From Erythrobacter sanguineus (GTDB lineage Bacteria > Pseudomonadota > Alphaproteobacteria > Sphingomonadales > Sphingomonadaceae), in contig CAMCUB010000012.1 of assembly GCA_945878845.1 (NCBI GenBank), forward strand, positions 21,886 to 85,885: a DNA stretch of 64,000 nt. Reading direction: 5' to 3'. The position numbers and the translations under genes are program-made. The notes beneath the pieces are model-generated. The model saw only the letters and a program-made list of their open reading frames with translations. It had not been told where the DNA came from and did not search any database. Positions 17,343 to 27,332 of the stretch are shown here, in pieces. Position 1 is the first letter of the stretch. Each line of letters starts with the position of its first letter.

Positions 17343-17882
17343 TCAGCCCTCATCCGCCCCGTCCACGCCCTCGCTGCAATCCCCGCCCTCGCCCTGATCG
17401 CAAGCGTCATCGTCAGCGTCGTCCCACGCGATCAGCGCAGGCGGCACCCGCAGCGCTTCGACCCGCGCATCGAAATCCGCCACCGCCGCGCGCACCCCTT
17501 GCGTGTCCTCGACCCGGTCAAGCCGCCCGAGATGCGCCAGCAGCAGCCGCGTATCAAAGCGCGTGCGGGTGGCGACCTCCTCGCCATGGTAATAAACCGT
17601 CTCGACAATCCCGTTCATCGCCCGGTCGGCGAGCACCTCTTCCACCTGCGGCCGGGCGAGCACCAGCGCGGCATCCCACATCCGCCGGAACTCGGGCGAG
17701 GCGCGCCGCATCCGGTAGAGATGCGCGCGGCTCACCCCCGCCTGCGCCGCCGCCGCCCGAACATTGCCCCACTGCGCCAACACCTCAACAAACCGCGCCT
17801 GCGCCTAGGGCGCGACATCGGGCACCAGCGTGGCAGGATCGACGATGCTTGTGGAAGCGGCGGGCGCAGGGGTTTCGGACAT
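17343..17882 (-). pseudogene. HTH-containing sphingomonad protein interrupted by an in-frame TAG
   Basis: The frame starts at ATG 17882 with GGAG about 9 bp upstream. It reads MSETPAPAASTSIVDPATLV then PDVAP, hits TAG at 17807-17805 (codon 26), and continues in the same frame as AQARFVEVLAQWGNVRAAAA to a stop at 17343. The downstream part has a helix-turn-helix (NVRAAAAQAGVSRAHLYRMR) and a WDAALVLARPQVEEVLADRA block, as in small terminase-like proteins common in sphingomonads. The tail is acidic. A one-base change from AAG or CAG would give the stop. A shorter protein from an internal GTG/TTG remains possible. Confidence 0.7.
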
Positions 17883-17940
17883 GGGGTGATGCTCCGGGGC
17901 AAGGGGTCAGGAATACCCGAAGCTATCAGAGGGAAATAGC

Positions 17941-17966
17941 TGTAGGAAAACGGGAAAAGTCCTACA
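17941..17966. repeat. Inverted repeat TGTAGGA...TCCTACA
   Basis: TGTAGGA (17941-17947) and TCCTACA (17960-17966) form a seven-base stem with a 12-base A/G-rich loop, 58 bp upstream of the interrupted gene's start codon. A similar half-site (GTGTAGGAAAGG) occurs near 18521. Probably a dispersed intergenic palindrome. Confidence 0.4.
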
Positions 17967-18097
17967 TTCTTGTGTTCCGCATCGCCTCCGCGATGCGGTC
18001 CTCGCTAGACGCGCAGCAAGCTGCGCCCGCTGCGGGCTGCCGTTCGGCCTTGCGGGCCTGCGGCCCGAGGGGAGGAGCTTCCGAGGCTGACCGAAAT

Positions 18098-18220
18098 TCC
18101 CCCTCCCGTTCACGGGAGGGGCGCGAGACTTGCCGGCTTGCCGGCTAGTCGCAGCGGGGTGGGCCTTCCGGCCCAGCGCTTCGCGCCCCACCCCCAACCC
18201 CTCCCGTGAACGGGAGGGGG
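18098..18220. repeat. Paired palindromic REP/BIME-like element
   Basis: Two copies of the palindrome CCCTCCCG-TTCA/TGAA-CGGGAGGG lie at 18101-18120 and 18199-18218. About 78 bp of GC-rich sequence between them itself contains GGCCTTCCGGCC. Each copy can fold alone, and the two can pair with each other. Such paired palindromes are frequent between genes in sphingomonads. The second copy ends 10 bp before the stop of the 18230 gene. Confidence 0.7.
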
Positions 18221-18229
18221 GAAAATGCC

Positions 18230-18466
18230 TCACCGCCCGCGAAGCACCCGCTCATTGGCCAGGATCGCCGCCCGCGTCTCGTCCGACATAGGCGGATTCC
18301 GGGCCTCAAGTAGCGAAGCGGTAGGCCGACAAAGACTCCCCCCAACCCGCCCCGCTGCGAGATGCGCGAGCCACTCGGCGACAAAGGCGCGATCCCCCTC
18401 GTAATCGTACGGCCGCGTCTGCTGGTTCGGACGGTGGTTCGGATGGCGAGGCGGAATATCGGACAC
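18230..18466 (-). CDS. Small hypothetical protein
   Basis: A 78-aa protein starting at GTG 18466, with AAGGAG placed eight bases upstream, which supports real translation. It has an Asn/Pro/Arg-rich N-terminus (IPPRHPNHRPNQQTRPY), a helical GDRAFVAEWLAHLAAGR segment, then ARNPPMSDETRAAILANERV. It lies on the same strand upstream of the interrupted HTH gene, with repeats between them. Small proteins like this often accompany that HTH family, so the two may once have formed a pair. Function unknown. Confidence 0.55.
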   Translation of the reverse strand: MSDIPPRHPNHRPNQQTRPYDYEGDRAFVAEWLAHLAAGRVGGSLCRPTASLLEARNPPMSDETRAAILANERVLRGR

Positions 18467-18641
18467 GGCGCGCTCCTTGGAGAGAGAGGGAGAGGCACGC
18501 GAGGGTACAGGGGGTGCGGGGGTGTAGGAAAGGGGGGATCTGACCCGCCTGCCCCGATAAGCCTGCGTTTCAGGCAGCCGACGTGATCGCCGAGAAGAAG
18601 CCTGAGTTGATCATGGCAGACCGCGTGCGACGCCGGAACAA

Positions 18642-18866
18642 ATGCCTTTGTGCTTAGAAGAACACCGGTTGTTGGAAGCCTGCTTCCCCGAAGCCAGTGA
18701 GCCATCCCCGGTTTCAGCGCCAAGCCACCTGAGAAGTAAGGCGCTTATATATCTATCAGATTCGACACCGATCCTAACAATCGCATCGCGCCTCGCACAT
18801 GAATCACCGGAGACAGTGCGCCGACGGCTTTGCCGATCCCAGACGAGTTACATTCGCAACATTTAG
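18642..18866 (+). CDS. Short ORF with an HTH-like end, possibly a gene remnant
   Basis: A 74-codon frame at the left edge of the AT-rich island. The last third (ILTIASRLAHESPETVRRRL) looks like the recognition part of a helix-turn-helix, where ETVRRRL is a common ending, but no wing or further domain follows before the stop. No clear ribosome site was seen. It may be the truncated start of a regulator or a chance frame. Confidence 0.3.
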   Translation: MPLCLEEHRLLEACFPEASEPSPVSAPSHLRSKALIYLSDSTPILTIASRLAHESPETVRRRLCRSQTSYIRNI

Positions 18867-19077
18867 AACTCTGTAATTCTTATACCATTGCAAATTATAT
18901 AAATTAAATGATTTCAATAAATATTTCGATTTTTATTTATCCGCAACATATTGATATATATATATTTTTCAATTTCTCGAAAATCTTTTATATTAACGGT
19001 CAGGATCTTCTTATGATTAATATTGATGCATTATATAAACCCATCATAGTTTTATTTACACAGCGGGGTAAAACTCG

Positions 19078-19221
19078 ATGGAAGATCATAAAGCTGAAAA
19101 AAATTCTTCAAAATTCCTTGAAGAAACTGCGATCACTCCAATATCATCAGTGGCCGAATATAAAAAGGTAACGAAGAAAACCTATTTTAAACCGACCCTT
19201 AGGGTCATTGTGATACCATGA
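19078..19221 (+). CDS. 47-aa peptide coupled to the downstream regulator
   Basis: The frame reads MEDHKAEKNSSKFLEETAIT, then PISSVAEYKKVTKKTYFKPT and LRVIVIP. Its TGA overlaps the regulator's ATG as ATGA (19218-19221), a strong sign of translational coupling. A GGGG stretch about 9-12 bp upstream may serve as ribosome site. YFKPTL near the end fits the YxxPxL motif of some lasso-peptide leader peptides, but the peptide stops six residues later, with no core. No lasso B or C protein lies in the window. Role unknown; the motif match may be accidental. Confidence 0.45.
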   Translation: MEDHKAEKNSSKFLEETAITPISSVAEYKKVTKKTYFKPTLRVIVIP

Positions 19222-19910
19222 AAAGTCAGTTCGACAATTTATCATATTACACATTAAAATATTTGTATATTAATGATAATTTCGCAAAGTATCGCGAGCT
19301 ATTTGTTCGCAAGGAATTTTTGCTCTCAAAAATTCTCAGTTACCGTCTTCTCTTTGATGATCTGCCACGGACCCTCGAGCGTATAGATATATTGATTGTG
19401 GGCGGCAACGATCCCGATCGGCTCATGTCATTCATCAGAATAAACCATCCGTGCCTCAAGCGCATTGCGAAGATTGCGCTTGGTCAAAACCTCAATCCAA
19501 TCAGACGAGCAGCTCTTCTAAGGCTGGGTTATGACGACGTGCTGAACCTGAAGGACTTAGCGCCGGACGAACTCGGAAGTAGAGTCCTGTCGATCCTTCA
19601 CAGATATCGAACAACTGAATCTCAAATATTCAGCGAACAAATTTTCGATGACATTATAGAAAATAATTCTGTCAAACAAAAACTTACGCCATCCGAAAAA
19701 TCCGTACTGAAATTACTGATTGAGACACCGGGAAATTTCTGCACCGGGGAGAAGCTTTCGAAGGCGGCTTCTCACGATCACATAGAGGTTTCACCCGCCC
19801 ACCTCCGCGTATTGATTCATAATATTCGCCAGCATCTGGCTGCCGGTTATGCGATCAATACGGTTTATGGTGAAGGTTATCGGTTTTCGGTTCCGAAAAG
19901 TGGACAGTAA
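19218..19910 (+). CDS. OmpR-type winged-helix protein with a degenerate receiver domain
   Basis: A 230-aa protein. Residues ~150-226 form a Trans_reg_C winged helix: KLTPSEKSVLKLLIETPGNF, then HLRVLIHNIRQHL and AINTVYGEGYRF. Residues ~40-130 look like a receiver domain (IDILIVGGNDPDRLMSFIR and ALLRLGYDDVLNL). However, the phospho-acceptor Asp expected after the third strand is Gly, so signalling by phosphorylation is unlikely. Codons are AT-rich, unlike the neighbours. No histidine kinase is adjacent. It probably regulates genes in response to something other than a kinase (inference). Confidence 0.75.
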   Translation: MKSQFDNLSYYTLKYLYINDNFAKYRELFVRKEFLLSKILSYRLLFDDLPRTLERIDILIVGGNDPDRLMSFIRINHPCLKRIAKIALGQNLNPIRRAALLRLGYDDVLNLKDLAPDELGSRVLSILHRYRTTESQIFSEQIFDDIIENNSVKQKLTPSEKSVLKLLIETPGNFCTGEKLSKAASHDHIEVSPAHLRVLIHNIRQHLAAGYAINTVYGEGYRFSVPKSGQ

Positions 19911-19946
19911 ATCAAACATCGCCCCCACATCGACTTGGATCCAGCA

Positions 19947-20060
19947 TCACCGAGTGTGCAAGGGTGCTAGATAGCGCCGCATAAACGAGCGCTGCTCCTT
20001 CACCATCGTTTCCGGCGTCCCCTCTACGCGACAATCTCCCCGCTCCGCGCACCGCTCCCC
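19947..20060 (-). pseudogene. Decayed copy of the uvrA 3' end
   Basis: Read on the minus strand, this stretch gives VEGTPETMVKEQRSFMRRYL then AP, against [20 protein letters not shown] then AP at the end of the intact UvrA 210 bp away. Nucleotide matches include CTCCTTCACCA, TCCGGCGTCCC and GCGACAATCTCCCCG. A 3-base and a 2-base indel separate the copies. The frame ends at TGA 19949-19947. It is in the same orientation as uvrA, so the two form an imperfect direct repeat at the right edge of the AT-rich island. Confidence 0.75.
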
Positions 20061-20259
20061 CATGCGTCGCGCTGAGCTTATTTGTGCACGCACAGCGTCT
20101 CTTCCAGGGTCCATCATGCCGAAAGCGCGGGCAGTGCGGGCCGCAGCATGGATGCTGAAACACGTTCAGCGTGACGCTTAAGCTAGGACGCTGCGTTTCC
20201 GAAAGCTTCGCTCGCCCCTCCACCACCTTAGGTGGTCCCCCTCCCCAGCTGGGGGAGGA
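20061..20259. repeat. Intergenic palindromes between the uvrA fragment and uvrA
   Basis: Contains GCTGAA-ACAC-G-TTCAGC (about 20152-20168), CCACC-TTA-GGTGG (20222-20234) and CCTCCCC-AGC-TGGGGGAGG (20240-20258). All are short palindromes of the type scattered through sphingomonad genomes. The last lies directly after the uvrA stop and could act as a terminator stem. No gene is supported here. Confidence 0.5.
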
Positions 20260-23166
<2,907 letters not shown>

Positions 23167-23177
23167 GGAAGAGGTAT

Positions 23178-23192
23178 GTTCCGTAAATGTTC
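23178..23192 (-). promoter_or_regulatory. LexA SOS box upstream of uvrA
   Basis: GTTCCGTAAATGTTC is a perfect match to the alphaproteobacterial LexA site GTTC-N7-GTTC. It sits 12 bp upstream of the uvrA ATG, so LexA binding would block transcription or early elongation of uvrA. This places uvrA in the SOS regulon, as known for related bacteria. Confidence 0.85.
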
Positions 23193-23539
23193 GCGCATGT
23201 AAAGGGCGCAAGGCTGGGATTTCCGCCGCTGTGCATCAGAGCGAGCGGTGCGCCGATCGGTTCCTGTCAGATAGGGATCGGGGCGCGATTGTCCACGCCC
23301 CGCCCGCCCCTGCGCGCGCAGTTTACAATCCCCCGTAAAAGGCGCATTTTCCTCTCTGCCCATCGCCGGCATCGAAACGAGACGAAGGGCAAGGGCCGAG
23401 GGGGCCGGTGCGCGAGAATGCGTCCGGCATGTTTGAAAAGACAGCCACCCGGCAAAGGGATTGCAAGTGCATGGCGCGGCCTGCCCGGAAACCCTTGCGG
23501 GCGCGCGCGGTCAATCACTGCAAGGGTGGGGGAAACGCA

Positions 23540-24124
23540 ATGACCACTGAAACGGATACACTTGATCGCCAGATCACGATGACCTGCACGCCCATGCTGA
23601 TCTGGTATGATGATGGCTCGATCGGCGCGACCGTAACCTTTACGCAGACCGGCGGGGTTCCTGCCGCAATGGCCGGGCGCGTCGACAGCCACGGCGCCAT
23701 CGACCTTACTAATATGCCCACCGATGACGCTTACAACGACAATATCGACGTGACGATCAACCTCGACACCAGCCAGATGTTTGATCGAGATCATCAGAAT
23801 GCGGTGGCCGGACGCTGGGCCACAGCCGAGGAATATTCGGGCGAGGGCCCGGTTACCGGGTTTTGCTGGTTCTGCGGGACAGATGCCAACGGCAATTACA
23901 GCTCCGCGGTGCCGATCTTGATTCCCGGCATGGTCACGGAACGCCTCAGCGACACGGCGGTGCTGATCAACGACGATACGCCCGATGCCGGCCCGGCCTA
24001 TGCCTATTGCCTCGGTCTGGTGCTGCCGAACAACAACGGCTACTACATCACGATCGATCCGCGGATCACCAGCAAGACCTCGGTGGGCATCGGCTTCATG
24101 CTGAACGAAGAGCCGCCCTGTTGA
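23540..24124 (+). CDS. Hypothetical protein, 194 aa
   Basis: Starts at ATG 23540 after GGGTGGGGGA. No signal peptide and no membrane helix. The sequence is rich in Asp, Thr and Asn with beta-like segments: ADGSIGATVTFTQTGG-type opening (seen as DDGSIGATVTFTQTGG), NIDVTINLDTSQMFD, GFCWFCGTDANGNYS, ERLSDTAVLINDD and LVLPNNNGYYITIDPRI. There are five Cys, two of them as CWFC. Not recognised. It is divergent from uvrA with 373 bp between the starts, and stops 4 bp from the convergent TIR-TPR gene. Confidence 0.65.
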   Translation: MTTETDTLDRQITMTCTPMLIWYDDGSIGATVTFTQTGGVPAAMAGRVDSHGAIDLTNMPTDDAYNDNIDVTINLDTSQMFDRDHQNAVAGRWATAEEYSGEGPVTGFCWFCGTDANGNYSSAVPILIPGMVTERLSDTAVLINDDTPDAGPAYAYCLGLVLPNNNGYYITIDPRITSKTSVGIGFMLNEEPPC

Positions 24125-24128
24125 CGGT

Positions 24129-26195
24129 CTAGAGCCCTTTCTCGCGCAGATAGGCGGGGTGGCGATAGCCCCGCCTGTCCAGCGCTGCGGCCACGTCTCG
24201 CGCCTCGGCGTCCCTGCCCAGCCGCTTGAGCAGAACAAATCGTTCGTCATCGGCACCGGGGGCCGCGGACAGGCTTTCGAAGCCGCTGGTCCAGTAGGCG
24301 CGCGCGGCCTCAGCCTGCCCCAAGCGTGCCTCGATGTCCCCGGCAATTATCAGCGCGCTTGTGCGGTTGGCACGATCGGCCTCACGCGTGGCTTCGGCGA
24401 TCACCTGCTTGACCGGCCCCCGCCCCTCCGACGCCTGCCCGCTTGCCAATGCCAGCCGTGCGCGGCCTATCAGCACCTCTTGGCGCAAGACTGTGGACCA
24501 TTCCGCGTTCGACGGATCCCTTGCCATCATCCGGTCGAGCAGCGCTTCGGCCGCGTCCATCTGCGCCCGGCTTTCAGCAAGCCGTCCGGCGTAGATGAGG
24601 GCCTTCGCCTTCTGGATCCGGCCGCCCGCGTCTGACTGCTGCCATTCGGTGTTGTCCGGTTCGATCCTCAGCAGTTCGGCGTGAACCGCAAGACCCCGGT
24701 CGAAGGACTTCAGCGCAGCCTCAAGCTCGCCCTGCTCCAGCTGAACCCAGGCGAGGTGCTGGAGCGCCACTCCGAGCCGGTTCATTGCCACGGCATTGGC
24801 CCGGTCGCGGCGCAGCACGTCTTCATAAATCGCGATCTCGCGGCTGTACTGCGCGAGGGCTTCGGAAAGCTTGCCGAGCTTGTGCTTCGATTTCCCCAGC
24901 CAGTTGGCGGCGACCCCAATCTCGATCTGCTGCGCGGTATCGGCGGGATTGCTGCGGGCGGCCGCTTCGGCCATTTTCAGCGAATTGGCGAAGGCTGGCT
25001 CGGCCTCGGCAATGCGCCCTTGCGCATCGAACATCACGCCGAGATTGCTCTCGGCGTAGCTGCTTTCCATCTGCCATTCGGGGTTTTTCGGATCGATCGC
25101 CAACAGCCGGTCGGCGAGGCGCTTATATTCGCGGTACTGCGCCTCGGCGTTTTTCAGCTCGCCGCGGTTATAGGCGATGTAGCCGACCCAGAACACGCTC
25201 TGCGCATGGTCGAAGATGCGCTGCGCATTGTCGGGATCGCGCGCGAGCTGCTCGGCGGTCGAGGCGGCGGCCTCCTTGAAGGCTTTGAGCGCCTCCCCGC
25301 TGTCGCCGCGCAGGTTGGAAAGCTCGCCCACCAAGAGCAGCGCCCGCGCGCGCCGCCCCAGCGCATCGGCATCGAGATCGGCGAGCTTCTGCTTGGCATA
25401 GTAATCGAGCGCGCGGGTGCCGACCACGTCGAGCGCGTCGAGCCGCCCGACCGGTTCCAGCTTGGCGCGCAGATCGGTGAGCATGAATTCGACCAGCCCG
25501 TCCGCCTGATTGCGCTGGAATTCGGCCTCCTTGCGCGCTTCGACCGCGAACCAGGTGAGCGTGCTCATCACCGCCGTCAGCGTGAGCGAGGCGGCGACCA
25601 CTGCGCGGGTGCGCAAGGTGCGGCGGCGCTCGTCGCGGCGGACCAGCTCGTCGAGCCCGGTGCCGAGCATCGCTGCGGCAAGCTTCAACCGCGCGATGCG
25701 TTTGCCATCGCCGCTCTCGCGCGCATCGGCAGCGAGCGGCGTGTCGAGCGCGATGTCGGTGACCGCGCCGTCAGCGTCCACGAGGTGGGTGAGCGCCTTG
25801 GGGAAGCACTCGTTGTCGGGATCGCCCGGCTCGCCGCCGACGATCAGCGCGAGCACTTTCGATGGATCGCGGTGGGTCTTGAACCAGGCGATCTCGCGAT
25901 TGACCCATTTCGACTTGGCCGATGTGGCCGAGCAGACGACGATCAGGAACTCGCTCGCCCCCAGCGCCGCCTCGACCGCCGCACCGATGCTGGCGCCTGC
26001 GGCTTCCTCCTCGCGGTCCTTGAACAGCGGGTGGAGCCGGGCGGGCACCGGGCCATGCGCGCGTTCCTCGCCGACGAGGGCGCGCGGGGTGCGGTAGGTT
26101 TCGATGGCGTGCTGGAGCCACTTGCCCCATTTGGCGTCGGCCCAGCTGTAGCTGATGAACGCCTTGTAGCGGAACGCGCTCTCCGGATCGCTCAT
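24129..26195 (-). CDS. TIR domain-transmembrane-TPR protein
   Basis: A 688-aa protein starting at ATG 26195, with GGGGGA upstream. Residues ~8-145 are a TIR domain: KAFISYSWADAKWGKWLQ, then FLIVVCSATSAKSKWVNREI. Glu101 in that last segment is the candidate NAD-hydrolase residue. A single helix follows at ~198-217 (AVVAASLTLTAVMSTLTWF). The C-terminal two-thirds are tetratricopeptide-like repeats. This layout suggests a membrane-anchored receptor or enzyme with a protein-binding platform. Whether it acts in phage defence or in signalling cannot be told from sequence alone. Confidence 0.85.
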   Translation of the reverse strand: MSDPESAFRYKAFISYSWADAKWGKWLQHAIETYRTPRALVGEERAHGPVPARLHPLFKDREEEAAGASIGAAVEAALGASEFLIVVCSATSAKSKWVNREIAWFKTHRDPSKVLALIVGGEPGDPDNECFPKALTHLVDADGAVTDIALDTPLAADARESGDGKRIARLKLAAAMLGTGLDELVRRDERRRTLRTRAVVAASLTLTAVMSTLTWFAVEARKEAEFQRNQADGLVEFMLTDLRAKLEPVGRLDALDVVGTRALDYYAKQKLADLDADALGRRARALLLVGELSNLRGDSGEALKAFKEAAASTAEQLARDPDNAQRIFDHAQSVFWVGYIAYNRGELKNAEAQYREYKRLADRLLAIDPKNPEWQMESSYAESNLGVMFDAQGRIAEAEPAFANSLKMAEAAARSNPADTAQQIEIGVAANWLGKSKHKLGKLSEALAQYSREIAIYEDVLRRDRANAVAMNRLGVALQHLAWVQLEQGELEAALKSFDRGLAVHAELLRIEPDNTEWQQSDAGGRIQKAKALIYAGRLAESRAQMDAAEALLDRMMARDPSNAEWSTVLRQEVLIGRARLALASGQASEGRGPVKQVIAEATREADRANRTSALIIAGDIEARLGQAEAARAYWTSGFESLSAAPGADDERFVLLKRLGRDAEARDVAAALDRRGYRHPAYLREKGL

Positions 26196-26588
26196 CGGAA
26201 ATCCCCCAGCTAGCTCCCATCGCAGGGCAGGTCGCCCCCTTCCCCGCGGCAAGGCCGGGGCGAGGCTAGGGCGAATTGGGCGAATAGGCAAACATACGTG
26301 GGGGCCTGCGGGCAATCGGGGGCGGCGGGTCTCAAGGCAAATCCCGCCAAACGCCCGCGCACTTGGGACAAAACGACAATTTTCCAGTGTTTTGGCGCAG
26401 AATCGTATGCCCCTACAGAAAATCTAAAGTCGTCAACGCGGCCGCCTTCTGCCAAATGAAGGGCCTCCCCGCAGAGCTGGCCGGGTCCCTTCGAGGGTCG
26501 CAACCTGGCCGCTTCTGCGGGCCGCTTGGTGGGGGCGAAAACAGGGGGGTGAAGCTTTCCCACGGCTTTACCCGCCACCTGTTGGCTC
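26196..26588. other. 393-bp gap without a gene
   Basis: Lies between the start of the TIR-TPR gene and the stop of the ABC ATPase gene, both on the minus strand. The part around 26360-26430 is relatively AT-rich (ACAAAACGACAATTTTCC) and is the likely promoter area of the TIR-TPR gene. No tRNA, hairpin with T-run or open frame with a ribosome site was found. Confidence 0.4.
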
Positions 26589-27332
26589 TCACCCACCCGT
26601 AACTAGCCCCCGCCGTCCCGGCTCGCCCAGCCATTGAGCGCTGATACCCCACACGCGCGCAATGACCTCTCCAGCGAGCGCGTCGGCGGGGGGCCCTTCT
26701 GCGACCACGCGGCCCTCGCGCAGCACCAGCACGTGATCGGCATGGTTCATCGCCAGCGCCAGATCGTGGAGCACGATTCCCACCCCCTGCCCACTCGCCG
26801 CACAGGCCTTGAGGTGCGCGATCAGTGCCAGCTGGTGCGCCAGATCGAGCGCGGCGAGCGGCTCGTCGGCGAGGATCCAGCGGGGCTCTCCGGCCAGCAC
26901 TCGCGCCAGCAGCACCCGCGCACGCTCGCCGCCGGAGAGCCGGCTGACGGGGCGGTTGCGGAGAGCCTCGAGATTGAGCGCGGCGAGCGCGGCTTCGACT
27001 GCCGCCGTGCCCCGATCGCGCCACGGCAGGCGGCCAAGCGCGACGAGGCTTTCGGTGCTCACGTCCCAGGCAATGTCTGGGCTTTGCGGCAGGTAGCCGA
27101 TGGCCTGCGCGCGGGCTCGCGGGGCGAGCGCGCCGAGCGGGCTGCCGTCCAGCGTGACCGCGCCCGCGTCTGGCTCCAGTAAGCCCGCCAGCGCGAGCAG
27201 AAGGGAGGACTTGCCCGCGCCGTTAGGGCCGACGATGGCGGTGATCCGCCCGGGCGCGAGCGCGGCGGTGAGGCCTTCGACCACGCGTCGCCCGCCGCGG
27301 GTCAGGGTGAGGTTCTGTGCCGCCAACGTCAT
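26589..27332 (-). CDS. ABC importer ATPase (FecE/BtuD type)
   Basis: A 247-aa ATP-binding protein with Walker A GPNGAGKSSLL (residues ~35-45), a Q-loop in IGYLPQSPD, signature RLSGGERARV, Walker B ILADEPLAALDL and the switch His in LHDLALAMNHADHV. It powers uptake of a metal chelate or cobalamin across the inner membrane. It is the last gene of a three-gene operon; its ATG overlaps the permease stop by four bases. Confidence 0.92.
   Translation of the reverse strand: MTLAAQNLTLTRGGRRVVEGLTAALAPGRITAIVGPNGAGKSSLLLALAGLLEPDAGAVTLDGSPLGALAPRARAQAIGYLPQSPDIAWDVSTESLVALGRLPWRDRGTAAVEAALAALNLEALRNRPVSRLSGGERARVLLARVLAGEPRWILADEPLAALDLAHQLALIAHLKACAASGQGVGIVLHDLALAMNHADHVLVLREGRVVAEGPPADALAGEVIARVWGISAQWLGEPGRRGLVTGG

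Larger units (their letters stand above)
18730..19915. other. AT-rich island
   Basis: Base composition changes sharply from the GC-rich surroundings. In 18901-18960 only about 10 of 60 bases are G or C. Across 18867-19077 no gene is supported; an 87-codon frame from 18908 is very Ile/Phe/Tyr/Lys rich and overlaps a better small ORF. The island holds the 47-codon ORF at 19078 and the regulator at 19218. Composition and isolation point to horizontal transfer. No integrase or transposase is present. Confidence 0.7.

Noticed and set aside
18908..19171. 87-codon frame in the AT-rich island
   Set aside because: Composition (Ile, Phe, Tyr, Lys, Asn) is what AT-rich non-coding DNA gives, it has no ribosome site, and it overlaps the better 47-codon ORF that is coupled to the regulator.
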